Source: Mycobacterium gastri (lineage in GTDB: Bacteria > Actinomycetota > Actinomycetes > Mycobacteriales > Mycobacteriaceae). From it: a stretch of 64,000 nucleotides of DNA. Shown here piece by piece: positions 25,901 through 35,688 of this stretch. Under the pieces are notes generated by a model. That model was not told the origin of the DNA. It saw only the letters and a program-made list of their open reading frames with translations, and searched no databases. Location: positions 20,961 to 84,960 of the forward strand of contig NZ_LQOX01000143.1 of the NCBI RefSeq assembly GCF_002102175.1, in the 5' to 3' direction. The position numbers and the translations under genes were made by a program. Positions within the stretch are counted from its first letter, which is position 1. Every line of letters starts with the position of its first letter.

Positions 25901-28900
25901 CGAGCACCGAGCCGTCGGCTACGCCGAAATCGTCGGCGCCGTTGGAGGCCAGAATCACCGCGTGCAACGCCGCATCCAGCATCACCGGATGAACTCCGAA
26001 GCCCGCGACCGACACCCCGGCGTCGGCCGGCAAGGAAACCTCGGCGAAGACTTCATCGCCGCGGCGCCACATCGCGTTCAGGCCGCGGAATGCCGGGCCG
26101 TAGCCGTACCCGCGCTCGGCCAACCGCTCGTACCCGTCGGCGACCTCCACCGGTACCGCGCCCACGGGTGGCCACGCCGCCAAATCGGTTGTCGGAGCTG
26201 CGGACCCGTTAGCCAGCGTGCCCTCGGCATGCAATACCCAGCCGGCGCCGGCCTCCGCGCGGGAATACACCGACACCGCACGAGCGCCGGACTCGTCCGC
26301 ACCGCCCACGATCACCTCAACCGCAACCGATGTCCCGGCCGGTAACACCAATGGCGCGGCGAGGGTCAACTCGTCGACCACTGTGCAGCCCACTTCGTCG
26401 CCGGCACGAATCGCCAACTCGACGAAGCCCGCTCCGGGGAAGATCACCACGCCGCCGACGGCATGATCGGCCAGCCAACCCTGCGCGCGCAAGGACAACC
26501 GCCCGGTCAGCACCACGCCGCCGGAAGTCGGCAACTCCACCACCGCGCCCAGCAGCGCATGCTCGCCGGCCTGTAGCCCCAGATCGGCGGCGTCGGCCGC
26601 AACGCCGTCAGCGGACAGCCAGAACCGCCGCCGCTGGAATGCGTAGGTTGGCAATTCGACGAAATTCGCCTGCCCCACCACCGTGCGCCAATCCACGTTG
26701 CCGCCGGCGACGAACGCTTGCGCCACGGCGTTGACCAAAGTCACCGGCTCGGGCCGATCCTTGCGCAGCGCGGAGATCGTCAGGATCCCGGTATCCGGCA
26801 GCGATTCCTCAATCGACACGGTGAGGCCGCTGCCCGGCCCGACCTCGAAGAAGCGGGTGGCACCGGCCGATTGGGCGAATCGGACGCTGTCGGCGAAGCG
26901 CACCGCCTCCCGGACATGACGCTTCCAGTAGGCCGGGGAGCCGAAGTCGTCGTCGGCCAGCGCGCCGGTGACGTTGGAGATGACCGGAATCGCGGGTTGT
27001 CCGGTGGCCAGACCGCTTGCCACGGCTCCGAATTCGTCGATCATCGGGTCCATCAGTGGCGAGTGGAACGCGTGCGAGACGGCCAGTCGATGCACCCGTC
27101 GGCCGTCAGCGCGCAGCCGGTCGGCGAGCGCAAGCACCGCGACCTCGGCACCGGAAATCACCACCGAGGCTGGGCCGTTGACCGCGGCGACGCTGACGTC
27201 GGCGCTCAGCAAGGGCGCAACTTCTGCTTCGGTGGCGGCCACCGCGACCATCGCTCCGCCGGGCGGCAGGGCCTGCATGAACCGGCCGCGCGCGGCGACC
27301 AGTACCGCGGCGTTTTCCAGGGACAGCACGCCGGCTACATGTGCCGCCGAGATTTCACCGACCGAGTGGCCCATCACGAAGTCCGGTCGCATTCCCCAGG
27401 ACTCCAGCAGCCGGTACAGCGCGACTTCCAGCGCGAACAGCGCCGGCTGCGCGAATTCGGTTGTGTTCAGCAGGTTTTCGTCATGGCCCCAGACGACTTC
27501 CCGCAGTGGGCGCAGCAGGTGGCGGTCCAATTCGGCGACCACGGTGTTGAACGCCTCGGCGAACACCGGATATCCGGCATGCAATCCCATTCCCATGCCC
27601 AGCAATTGGGAGCCTTGGCCGGGGAAGACGAACACCGTCTTGCCCGCCGGTGTCGCGGTACCGCGAACCACCGACCCGACCTCGTCGCCGGCCAACTCAT
27701 CCAACCCGGCCAGCAACCGCTCCCGATCCCCGCCGACCACCACCGCACGATGCTCAAACGTCGAACGCCCCGCCAACGACCACCCCACATCGGCGACATC
27801 CAGCTCATCTTGGGCCCGCAGATACCCGGCCAACCGCACCGCCTGCCCCCGCAACGCCGCATCCGACTTCGCCGAAACCACCCACGGCACCACCGGCCGC
27901 GGCCCGACCTCCCGGCGCTGCTCACCGGCCACCGCCTCGACAATCACATGCGCATTAGTGCCACTGATCCCAAACGACGACACCCCCGCCCGTCTCACCC
28001 GGCCATCACCCGGCCACGGCTGCGGCGACGTCAACAACGACACCGCCCCCGCCGACCAATCCACATGCGGAGACGGCTCATCGACATGCAACGTCGCCGG
28101 CAACAACTCATGGCGCATCGCCAACACCATCTTGATCACCCCGGCCACCCCCGCCGCCGCCTGGGTATGACCCATATTCGACTTGATCGACCCCAACCAG
28201 AGCGGCTCGCTACGACCCTGCCCATAGGTGGCCAACAACGCCTGCGCCTCAATCGGATCACCCAACGTGGTCCCGGTCCCATGACCCTCGACCACATCCA
28301 CATCCGCCACGCTCAACCCCGCATTGGCCAACGCCGCCCGCACCACCCGCTGCTGCGACGGACCATTGGGCGCCGTCAACCCATTCGAGGCCCCATCCTG
28401 ATTGACCGCCGAACCCCGCACCACCGCCAACACCGGATGCCCCAACCGCCGCGCATCCGAAAGCCGCTCCACCACCAACATGCCCCCACCCTCGGAGAAG
28501 CCGGTGCCGTCGGCCGCGCCGGCGAACGCCTTGCAGCGCCCGTCGGGTGACAATCCGCGCCAGCGACTGAATTCCACGAAGATGTCGGGTGTGGCGTTGA
28601 TGGTCACTCCGCCGGCCAGCGCCAGGTCGCACTCCCCCGAACGCAGCGACTGCACCGCCATATGCAACGCCACCAACGACGACGAGCACGCCGTGTCCAC
28701 CGACACCGCCGGGCCCTCCAAACCCAACACATACGACACCCGGCCGGAGGCCACACTGGACAGCTGGCCGGTCAGCCGGAAGCCTTCCACCGGTTCGGCG
28801 GCGAACATGCCGTAGCCCTGCGTCATGACTCCGGCGAACACACCGGTGGCGCTGCCGCGCAGACTGCCGGGCTCGATTCCGGCTCGCTCCAAGGCTTCCC

Positions 28901-31900
28901 ACGACAGCTCCAGGAACATGCGCTGCTGGGGGTCCATCGCCAGGGCCTCACTGGGCCCGACGCCGAAGAACGCGGCATCGAAGTCGCCCACCCGGTCCAC
29001 AAAGCCGCCGGTGCTGGTGTAGCAGGCGCCGCGCACGTCGGGGTCCGGGTTGAACAGCCCCGCCAGCTCCCAGCCCCGGTCGTCGGGGAATTCGGACAGC
29101 ACATCGCGGCCCTGAACCAGCATGTCCCACAGGTCATCTGGCGAGTCGATCCCACCGGGGTAGCGGCAGGCCATGCCCACGATGGCAATCGGGTCGTCTC
29201 CCGTAGCGCGCACGGCCGGTACGGGCTTGATTTCCTGGGGAACACCGGCGAGTTCGCCGCGAATGTAGCCGGCCAGGCTGTTGGGGGTCGGGTAGTCGAA
29301 GATAAGTGTGGGTGAAAGCGTAAGGCCGGTGGCGGTTTTGAGCCGGTTGCGCATTTCGACCGCGGTCAGCGAGTCGAAGCCCAATTCCTGGAACGCCTTG
29401 TCCGCATCAACGGCCTCAGGGGCGATGTTGCCCAGGACGGTGGCGATGTGGGACCGCACCAAATCCAGCACCACGGCGTGCTGTTCGGCTTCGGGCAGAC
29501 CGTGCAGGCGATGCGCCAGCGCCGATTTCGACTTGGCGGCAGCCAGCGAGTCATCGACCTGGCGCCTCGTCGGCCCGTTGACCAGATCGCTGAACATCGG
29601 CGGCACCGCCACCGCGTGGGCCCGCAGTGCGCCCAGGTCGATGCGAGCGGGCGCCAGGAACGGCTGGTCGACGATCAGCGCGGTGTCGAACAACTCCATC
29701 GCCTCATCCGAGGCCAACGCCAGCACACCTTCGCGACCCAGCCGGGCACGGTCGGCGGCGTCGAGTCCGCCGGTCATGTCGCTGGCCTGCTCCCACAGCC
29801 CCCAACCCAGCGATATCGCCGGCAACCCGCGGGCCCGCCGGTGCGCGGCCAACCCGTCCAGGAAGGTGTTGGCCGCCGCATAGTTGGCCTGTCCCGACGA
29901 CCCAACCAGCCCAGCCATCGACGAAAACATCACGAACGCAGCCACATCCAGGTCACGGGTCAGCTCGTGCAAGTTCCACACCGAATCGACCTTGGCCCGC
30001 AGTACGGCATCGACGCGTTCCGGTGTCAACGACGAAATCACCGCGTCGTCAAGCACACCGGCCGCATGGATCACGGCGGACAACGGGCGCTGCGCCGGGA
30101 CGCCGGCGATCACGTCGGCCAGTGCCGCCCGGTCGGTCGCGTCACACGCCACCACCTGCACCTGCGCGCCGGCGGCGGCCAGCTCGGTCACCAACTCCGC
30201 GGCCCCGGGAGCGTCGGCACCGCGTCGGCTGAGCAACACCAGATGACGGACCCCGTGGCGGGTCACGACGTGACGCGCCAATACCGAACCGGCCATGCCG
30301 GTTCCACCGCTGATCAGGACGGTGCCGGCGGCCCATGCGTCGGGCATGCTCATGACGACCTTGCCGATATGGCGGGCCTGACTCAGGTAGCGCAAGGCCG
30401 CCGGCGCCCGCCGGATGTCAAACGTCGTCACCGGCAATGGCCGCAACACCCCGGCGTCGAACAATGCGGCCAGTTCGAGCATGTACTGGTGCATGCGGGG
30501 ACGGCCGGGTTCGAACAGGTCGAAGGCGCGGTAGCGCACACCCGGATATTCCTGTGCGATCACGCCGGGGTCGCGGATGTCGGTCTTGCCCATCTCGAGG
30601 AATACCCCGCCGGGGCCCAGCAGGCGTAGCGACGCGTCGACGAATTCACCGGCCAGCGAGTCCAATACGACGTCCACGCCGCGGCCGCCGGTGACCGTAC
30701 GGAATTTTTCTTCGAATTCCAGGCTGCGCGAGTCGGAGATGTGCTCTTCGTCAAAGCCCATGGCGCGCAGGGTGTCCCATTTACCCTTACTGGCGGTGGC
30801 GAACACCTCCAGACCCAGGTGCCGGGCCAGCTGCACGGCCGCCATGCCGACCCCGCCGGTGGCGGCGTGCACCAGCACCCGCTGGCCTGGCCGAACGTCG
30901 GCCAGGTGCACGAAGGCGTAGTACGCGGTGGTGAAAACCGCTGAGATGGCGGCGGCTTCGGCGTATGACCAGTCGGCGGGCATCGGCAGCAGCAACCGAA
31001 CGTCGCCGGCCACCAGCGTGCCACTGCCGTCGGGGAAGAACCCGTATACCGAATCCCCGACCACGAATTCGGTCACTCCCGGCCCGACCTCGACGACGAC
31101 GCCGGCGCCTTCGCCGCCGATCAACGCATCGTGGGTGAACATGCCCAGGGTGATCATGATGTCGCGGAAGTTCGCGGCGATGGCGCGCATGGCCACCCGA
31201 ACCTGGCCGGGACCCAACGGTGCGGCGGCGTTGGGAACCGGCTCCAGCCGCAGGTTCTCGAAGGTGCCCGCACTGCTCAGACCCAGCCGCCACGGCCCGC
31301 CGGCCGGCGGCACCAGGATGCCGTCAACGTCGCGGCTGGCATGCACCCGCGGGGTGTAGGCCTGTCCGTTGCGCAGCAGCACCTGCGGCTCGCCCACCGC
31401 CAGTGCCACGGGTATCGCCGAATCATCCTGTGGCACATCGGAATCCAGCAAGATCAACCGGCCAGGGTTTTCGGTTTGCGCTGACCGCACCAACCCCCAC
31501 ACCGCGGCCCCCGCCAGGTCGGTGACGTCCTCACCCGGCAACGCCATTGCGCCCCGGGTGGCGACCACCAACACTCCGGACTCATGCTCGGCCAGCCACG
31601 TCTGCACGGCCGCCAGCGCCCGGCGGGCGGTTTCGTGGGTCGCGGCCACCGGATCGTCAACAGCGGCAACACATTCGAAGACGTCGTAGCACGAGGGCGC
31701 GTCAGCGCTGGCGGTCCTCGCAGGTGACCAGACCAGCTCGAACAGTCGGTCCGCACCCGCACCGGACAACACGGTCCGCAGTTGCTGCTCGCTGACCGGT
31801 CGGGCCACCATCGCGGCGACCGACAGCACCGGCAAGCCGAGGTCGTCGGCAAGCTCGACCGAGACCGCTGACGGTCCGGCCGGCGCGATCCGCACCCGTA

Positions 31901-34900
31901 CCGCCGATGCCCCGGTGGCATGCAACGACACCCGTTGCCAGGAGAACGGCAGAACCAATTCGGCGTCCGGATTCGCGATCACCGCGGTGTGCAACGCCGC
32001 GTCCAGTAGCGCGGGGTGCAACCCGAACCCGGCCACGCCGCCGGCCGCCTCCGGCAACCTCACCTCGGCGAACAGCTCGTCACCGCGAGCCCATAGCGCG
32101 GTCAACCCGCGAAATGCCGGACCATACCCGTAGCCGCGCTTCGCCAGCCGCTGGTAGCCGTCGGACACATCCACGGCGGCGGCACCTGCGGGCGGCCACA
32201 CCGACAGGTCGGCCGCGGGTTCAACGGTCCCAGCGCGCAACGTCCCCTCGGCGTGGCACACCCACACCGAACCGGCGTCGACGTCGGCGCGCGAATAGAC
32301 CGAGACGCTGCGCTCCGAAGACTCCGCTGCGGCGCCGACCACCACCTGCACCGCCACCGATCCCGCCGCCGGCAGCAGCAGTGGTGTCCGCAGGGTGAGC
32401 TCGTCGACCACCGGGCAGCCGACTTCGTCGCCGGCGCGGATCGCCAATTCGACGAAGCCGGTGCCGGGGAACACCACGACGCCGGACACGGCGTGATCGG
32501 ACAGCCAGGCCTGGGAGCTGATGGACAACCGGCCCGTCAAAACCACGCCACCCGATGCCGGCAGTTCCACCACGGCGCCCAGCAACGCGTGCTGACCGGC
32601 TGTCAATCCCAAACCGGATGCGTCGGCGCCCATGCCCTCGCCCGAGAGCCAAAACCGGCGCTTCTCAAAGGCATACGTCGGCAGCTCGACGAACCCGGCT
32701 CCGTCCAGTGCGCCACGCCAATCCACCTGCACACCTGCGACGAAGGCGGCAGCGGCGGACAACAGGAACCTGTCGAGCCCGCCGTCCTCGCGGCCGAGGG
32801 TGGGAACGACGACGGGTTCTGAGTCAGCCGTGCAGTGGTTGGCGGTGTCCTCGATGCCGGCGATCAGCGCGGGATGCGGGCTGGACTCGATGAAGGTGCG
32901 GTGCCCGTGTTCACATGCGCTGCGCACCGCCTGGTCGAACTGCACGGTCTGGCGGATGTTGCGGTACCAGTAGTCGGCGTCCAACCCTGCTGTGTCCAAA
33001 CGGTTTCCGGTCACCGAGGAGAAGAAGACCGTGCGCGAGGAACGCGGCTCGATACCCGCAAGGGCGCCGGTGAGCTGGTCCCGAATGGCTTCGACCTCTG
33101 CCGAATGCGAGGCATAGTCCACCTCGATCCGGCGGGTGCGCAGCTCACGGTCGGCGCAAACCTGGATCAGCTCCTCCAGCTCAGCCGCCTCACCCGACAC
33201 CACGACGGCCGAACGGCCGTTGACCGCGGCGATGCTGATCCGAGTTCCGAAGGGCGCCAACAACTCCTGCGCCTGCTCGGCGCCGCACGCCAGCGACACC
33301 ATGCCGCCCGGACCGGCGAGCCCGGTCAGCAACGAGCTGCGCAGCGTCACCACCTTGGCGGCGTCGCGCAGCGACAGCGCACCGGCAACGTACGCGGCGG
33401 CGATCTCGCCCTGGGAATGACCGATGACGGCGTCCGGCCGCACGCCGATCGACTTCCACAACTCGGCCAGCGACACCATCACCGCAAACAGCACCGGCTG
33501 CACCACGTCCACCCGGTCGAGGCCGGGGGCGCCCGGGGCGCCGCGCAGCACGTCGGTCAGCGACCAGTCGACGAATTCGGCGAACGCCTCGGCACACGCC
33601 TCGATCTGCTGTGCGAATACCGGTGCGGTGTCAAGCAATTCGACACCCATGCCGACCCACTGGGAGCCTTGGCCGGGGAAGACGAACACCGTCTTGCCCG
33701 CCGGTGTCGCGGTGCCGCGAACCACCGACCCGACCTCGTCGCCGGCCAACTCGTCCAACCCGGCCAGCAACCGCTCCCGATCCCCACCGACCACCACCGC
33801 ACGATGCTCAAACGTCGAACGCCCCGCCAACGACCACCCCACATCGGCGACATCCAACTCGTCATGAGCCCGCAGATACCCGGCCAACCGCACCGCCTGC
33901 GCCCGCAACGCCGCATCCGACTTCGCCGAAACCACCCACGGCACCACCGGCCGCGGCCCGACCTCCCGGCGCTGCTCACCGGCCACCGCCTCGACAATCA
34001 CATGCGCATTAGTGCCACTGATCCCAAACGACGACACCCCCGCCCGTCTCACCCGGCCATCACCCGGCCACGGCTGCGGCTGGGTCAACAACGACACCGC
34101 CCCCGCCGACCAATCCACATGCGGAGACGGCTCATCGACATGCAACGTCGCCGGCAACAACTCATGGCGCATCGCCAACACCATCTTGATCACCCCGGCC
34201 ACCCCCGCCGCCGCCTGGGTATGACCCATATTCGACTTGACCGACCCCAACCAGAGCGGCTCGCTACGACCCTGCCCATAGGTGGCCAACAACGCCTGCG
34301 CCTCAATCGGATCACCCAACGTGGTCCCGGTCCCATGACCCTCGACCACATCCACATCCGCCACGCTCAACCCCGCATTGGCCAACGCCGCCCGCACCAC
34401 CCGCTGCTGCGACGGACCATTGGGCGCCGTCAACCCATTCGAGGCCCCATCCTGATTGACCGCCGAACCCCGCACCACCGCCAACACCGGATGCCCCAAC
34501 CGCCGCGCATCCGAGAGCCGCTCCACCACCAACATGCCCCCACCCTCGGACCAGCCAACCCCGTCGGCAGCGCCCGCGTAGGCCTTGCAGCGCCCGTCCG
34601 GCGCCAGCCCCCGGTGCCGGCTGAACTCCACGAAGACGGTCGGTGTGGCGTTGACGGTGGCGCCCCCGGCCAGCGCCAGGTCGCACTCCCCCGAACGCAG
34701 CGACTGCACCGCCATATGCAACGCCACCAATGACGACGAACACGCCGTATCCACCGATACCGCCGGGCCCTCCAAACCCAACACATACGACACCCGGCCG
34801 GAGGCGACGCTGGAGGTCATGCCGGTCAGCCGGTAGCCCTCGATCTCCTCGGCGAACATGCCGTAGCCCTGGACGATGAGTCCGGCGAACACACCGGTGG

Positions 34901-35348
34901 CGCTCCCGCGTAACCGCGTGGGATCGATCCCGGCTCGCTCCAGCGCCTCCCACGACAGCTGCAGCAGCATTCGGTGCTGTGGATCCATCGCCAGCGCTTC
35001 GCTGGGGACAATGCCGAAGAACGCGGGATCGAAGTCGGCGACACCGTCGACGAACCCGCCGGTGCTGGCATACGACTTGTGGGGTGTGTCGGGATCGGGA
35101 TCGAACAGCCCGGCCAGGTCCCAGCCGCGGTCGGTGGGGAACTCGGACATCACGTCGCGGCCGTCGGCGACCATCTGCCACAGGGCCTCCGGAGTGTCGA
35201 CCCCGCCGGGGAAGCGGCACGACATCCCGACAATCGCGATCGGCTCGCTCGACCGCTCCAGCAGTGCGCGGTTGGTCCGTTTCAGGCGTTCAACCTGGAC
35301 CAGCGCTTTCCGCAATGCTTCGGTTGCATGCTGGAGTTGATCAACCAT
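22902..35348 (-). CDS. pks12: Mycoketide polyketide synthase Pks12, two modules
   Basis: This 4,148-residue type I polyketide synthase builds the methyl-branched alkyl chain of mannosyl-phosphomycoketide, using each chain of two modules several times. The order of domains is as follows (approximate residues): N-terminal docking helix 1-33; KS1 (active Cys 203, VDTACSSS); AT1 (GHSQGE 643; YASH, methylmalonyl type); DH1 (949); ER1 (1493); KR1 (1676); ACP1 (Ser in FDSL, 1988). Module 2 has KS2 (2219), AT2 (GHSVGE 2661; HAFH, malonyl type), DH2 (2959), ER2 (3526), KR2 (3709) and ACP2 (4026). An acidic docking tail ends the protein. All active-site motifs appear intact. There is no thioesterase, as in M. 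tuberculosis Rv2048c. Confidence 0.97.
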   Translation of the reverse strand: MVDQLQHATEALRKALVQVERLKRTNRALLERSSEPIAIVGMSCRFPGGVDTPEALWQMVADGRDVMSEFPTDRGWDLAGLFDPDPDTPHKSYASTGGFVDGVADFDPAFFGIVPSEALAMDPQHRMLLQLSWEALERAGIDPTRLRGSATGVFAGLIVQGYGMFAEEIEGYRLTGMTSSVASGRVSYVLGLEGPAVSVDTACSSSLVALHMAVQSLRSGECDLALAGGATVNATPTVFVEFSRHRGLAPDGRCKAYAGAADGVGWSEGGGMLVVERLSDARRLGHPVLAVVRGSAVNQDGASNGLTAPNGPSQQRVVRAALANAGLSVADVDVVEGHGTGTTLGDPIEAQALLATYGQGRSEPLWLGSVKSNMGHTQAAAGVAGVIKMVLAMRHELLPATLHVDEPSPHVDWSAGAVSLLTQPQPWPGDGRVRRAGVSSFGISGTNAHVIVEAVAGEQRREVGPRPVVPWVVSAKSDAALRAQAVRLAGYLRAHDELDVADVGWSLAGRSTFEHRAVVVGGDRERLLAGLDELAGDEVGSVVRGTATPAGKTVFVFPGQGSQWVGMGVELLDTAPVFAQQIEACAEAFAEFVDWSLTDVLRGAPGAPGLDRVDVVQPVLFAVMVSLAELWKSIGVRPDAVIGHSQGEIAAAYVAGALSLRDAAKVVTLRSSLLTGLAGPGGMVSLACGAEQAQELLAPFGTRISIAAVNGRSAVVVSGEAAELEELIQVCADRELRTRRIEVDYASHSAEVEAIRDQLTGALAGIEPRSSRTVFFSSVTGNRLDTAGLDADYWYRNIRQTVQFDQAVRSACEHGHRTFIESSPHPALIAGIEDTANHCTADSEPVVVPTLGREDGGLDRFLLSAAAAFVAGVQVDWRGALDGAGFVELPTYAFEKRRFWLSGEGMGADASGLGLTAGQHALLGAVVELPASGGVVLTGRLSISSQAWLSDHAVSGVVVFPGTGFVELAIRAGDEVGCPVVDELTLRTPLLLPAAGSVAVQVVVGAAAESSERSVSVYSRADVDAGSVWVCHAEGTLRAGTVEPAADLSVWPPAGAAAVDVSDGYQRLAKRGYGYGPAFRGLTALWARGDELFAEVRLPEAAGGVAGFGLHPALLDAALHTAVIANPDAELVLPFSWQRVSLHATGASAVRVRIAPAGPSAVSVELADDLGLPVLSVAAMVARPVSEQQLRTVLSGAGADRLFELVWSPARTASADAPSCYDVFECVAAVDDPVAATHETARRALAAVQTWLAEHESGVLVVATRGAMALPGEDVTDLAGAAVWGLVRSAQTENPGRLILLDSDVPQDDSAIPVALAVGEPQVLLRNGQAYTPRVHASRDVDGILVPPAGGPWRLGLSSAGTFENLRLEPVPNAAAPLGPGQVRVAMRAIAANFRDIMITLGMFTHDALIGGEGAGVVVEVGPGVTEFVVGDSVYGFFPDGSGTLVAGDVRLLLPMPADWSYAEAAAISAVFTTAYYAFVHLADVRPGQRVLVHAATGGVGMAAVQLARHLGLEVFATASKGKWDTLRAMGFDEEHISDSRSLEFEEKFRTVTGGRGVDVVLDSLAGEFVDASLRLLGPGGVFLEMGKTDIRDPGVIAQEYPGVRYRAFDLFEPGRPRMHQYMLELAALFDAGVLRPLPVTTFDIRRAPAALRYLSQARHIGKVVMSMPDAWAAGTVLISGGTGMAGSVLARHVVTRHGVRHLVLLSRRGADAPGAAELVTELAAAGAQVQVVACDATDRAALADVIAGVPAQRPLSAVIHAAGVLDDAVISSLTPERVDAVLRAKVDSVWNLHELTRDLDVAAFVMFSSMAGLVGSSGQANYAAANTFLDGLAAHRRARGLPAISLGWGLWEQASDMTGGLDAADRARLGREGVLALASDEAMELFDTALIVDQPFLAPARIDLGALRAHAVAVPPMFSDLVNGPTRRQVDDSLAAAKSKSALAHRLHGLPEAEQHAVVLDLVRSHIATVLGNIAPEAVDADKAFQELGFDSLTAVEMRNRLKTATGLTLSPTLIFDYPTPNSLAGYIRGELAGVPQEIKPVPAVRATGDDPIAIVGMACRYPGGIDSPDDLWDMLVQGRDVLSEFPDDRGWELAGLFNPDPDVRGACYTSTGGFVDRVGDFDAAFFGVGPSEALAMDPQQRMFLELSWEALERAGIEPGSLRGSATGVFAGVMTQGYGMFAAEPVEGFRLTGQLSSVASGRVSYVLGLEGPAVSVDTACSSSLVALHMAVQSLRSGECDLALAGGVTINATPDIFVEFSRWRGLSPDGRCKAFAGAADGTGFSEGGGMLVVERLSDARRLGHPVLAVVRGSAVNQDGASNGLTAPNGPSQQRVVRAALANAGLSVADVDVVEGHGTGTTLGDPIEAQALLATYGQGRSEPLWLGSIKSNMGHTQAAAGVAGVIKMVLAMRHELLPATLHVDEPSPHVDWSAGAVSLLTSPQPWPGDGRVRRAGVSSFGISGTNAHVIVEAVAGEQRREVGPRPVVPWVVSAKSDAALRGQAVRLAGYLRAQDELDVADVGWSLAGRSTFEHRAVVVGGDRERLLAGLDELAGDEVGSVVRGTATPAGKTVFVFPGQGSQLLGMGMGLHAGYPVFAEAFNTVVAELDRHLLRPLREVVWGHDENLLNTTEFAQPALFALEVALYRLLESWGMRPDFVMGHSVGEISAAHVAGVLSLENAAVLVAARGRFMQALPPGGAMVAVAATEAEVAPLLSADVSVAAVNGPASVVISGAEVAVLALADRLRADGRRVHRLAVSHAFHSPLMDPMIDEFGAVASGLATGQPAIPVISNVTGALADDDFGSPAYWKRHVREAVRFADSVRFAQSAGATRFFEVGPGSGLTVSIEESLPDTGILTISALRKDRPEPVTLVNAVAQAFVAGGNVDWRTVVGQANFVELPTYAFQRRRFWLSADGVAADAADLGLQAGEHALLGAVVELPTSGGVVLTGRLSLRAQGWLADHAVGGVVIFPGAGFVELAIRAGDEVGCTVVDELTLAAPLVLPAGTSVAVEVIVGGADESGARAVSVYSRAEAGAGWVLHAEGTLANGSAAPTTDLAAWPPVGAVPVEVADGYERLAERGYGYGPAFRGLNAMWRRGDEVFAEVSLPADAGVSVAGFGVHPVMLDAALHAVILASNGADDFGVADGSVLVPFSWQGVSLHAAGASAVRARIAPVGPSKVSIELADGLGLPVLSVASMLARPVTDQQLRAAVSGSGPDRLFQVDWSAQPSADLEPVPVQAWGTTADSDSSTVVFESMPVAGDAVAGVYTATNSVLDVLQSWLIRDGAGVLVVTTRGAVALPGEDVTDLAGAAVWGLVRSAQTEHPGRIVLVDTDAALDESALAAVLAAGEPQVLWRGGQVYIARVHGSRAVGALLVPPGDGPWRLGMSAAGTFENLRLEPIPDADAPLRPGHVRVALSAVAANFRDVMISLGLYPDPDAVMGVEASGVVLETGPETGPDEGGFAVGDRVMGLFPEGTGTIATTDHRLLVKVPAGWSHTAAATTSVVFATAYYALRDLASARPGQRILVHAATGGVGMAAVQLARHWGLEVFATASKGKWDTLRAMGFDDDHISDSRSLEFEDKFRATTGGRGVDVVLDSLAGDFVDASLRLVAPGGAFLEMGKTDIRDAGVVGQQHPGVRYRAFDLFEAGADRIAQILAELAALFDDEVLRPLPVTTFDVRRAPAALRYLSQARHVGKVVMTMPDAWAAGTVLITGGTGMAGSALARHVVTRHGVRRLVLVSRHGPDAPGAEELVAELSGAGAQVHVVACDAVDRVALAKVIADIPVQHPLSAVIHTAGALDDAVVTSLTPQRLETVMRAKVDAAWNLHELTCDLDVSAFVMFSSMAGLVGSSGQANYAAANSFLDGLAVHRRAHGLPAISLGWGLWNQASAMTGGLASVDFKRFARDGIVAMSSDEALELLDTAMIVDEPFMLPAIIDFAALRVKFDNGTLPPMFVDLINAPTRRQVDDSLAAAKSKSALLQRLDGLPEDEQHAILLDLVRSNIATVLGNSSSEAIDPDRAFQELGFDSLTAVEMRNRLKSATGLALSPTLIFDYPNSAALAGYMHRELLGSAPHDAPATAPGEAELQRVVASIPIKRLRQAGVLDLLLSLAQETEVNGQPEAATTEKDIADMDLDDLVNAAFMDDDE
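27607..28496 (-). repeat. Near-identical copy in module 2 of pks12 (KS and KS-AT linker)
   Basis: This 890-bp stretch equals 33661-34550 at a constant offset of 6,054 bp without gaps; by eye I count about 13 differences. Similarity continues in shorter blocks (for example 28621-28755). Confidence 0.9.
33661..34550 (-). repeat. Near-identical copy in module 1 of pks12 (KS and KS-AT linker)
   Basis: Partner of 27607-28496, about 98.5% identical by eye. The sharp borders, with neighbouring KS codons differing more, point to gene conversion between the modules. Confidence 0.9.
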
Positions 35349-35688
35349 TACTAACCTCGCCTAACCCTCGCCCAAGCCCTGGTCGTCGTCGACCGGGTGC
35401 GGCCTTTCGCCGAATCACGGAAGTTGTTGCACGAATCGGCCTCGCCGTTTCGCCGACCAGCGTCGCTTTTTCGACCGGCGTCGTGCTGCGTTCCGACCGA
35501 AGAATGTCGCTGGTGAGTATCGCCAACTGTGGCAGGATTTCAAAACGTCCGATACTCCCAGATATGCGCGGGCGGGCCGGGTGCCCTGGAAGCTGTTGCG
35601 GGCGAGCAGCCGCGGCCGCTTGCATACCTGGGTACACCGAGCCCGCCGTCCATGGCGCGACTTTACCCGGTTCGCCAGTGCCTAACGG
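35349..35688. other. Intergenic region upstream of pks12
   Basis: These 340 bp carry no convincing gene in any frame. They should hold the pks12 promoter. A purine-rich GAGG lies 7 bases before the pks12 ATG. I see no clear palindrome or riboswitch. Confidence 0.6.

Noticed and set aside
26718..28550. Open frame of 610 codons on the plus strand opposite pks12
   Set aside because: It is antisense to conserved KS and AT codons, rich in Arg, His and Pro, and mirrors the codon bias of pks12. The same happens at 32835-34733 opposite the duplicated block.
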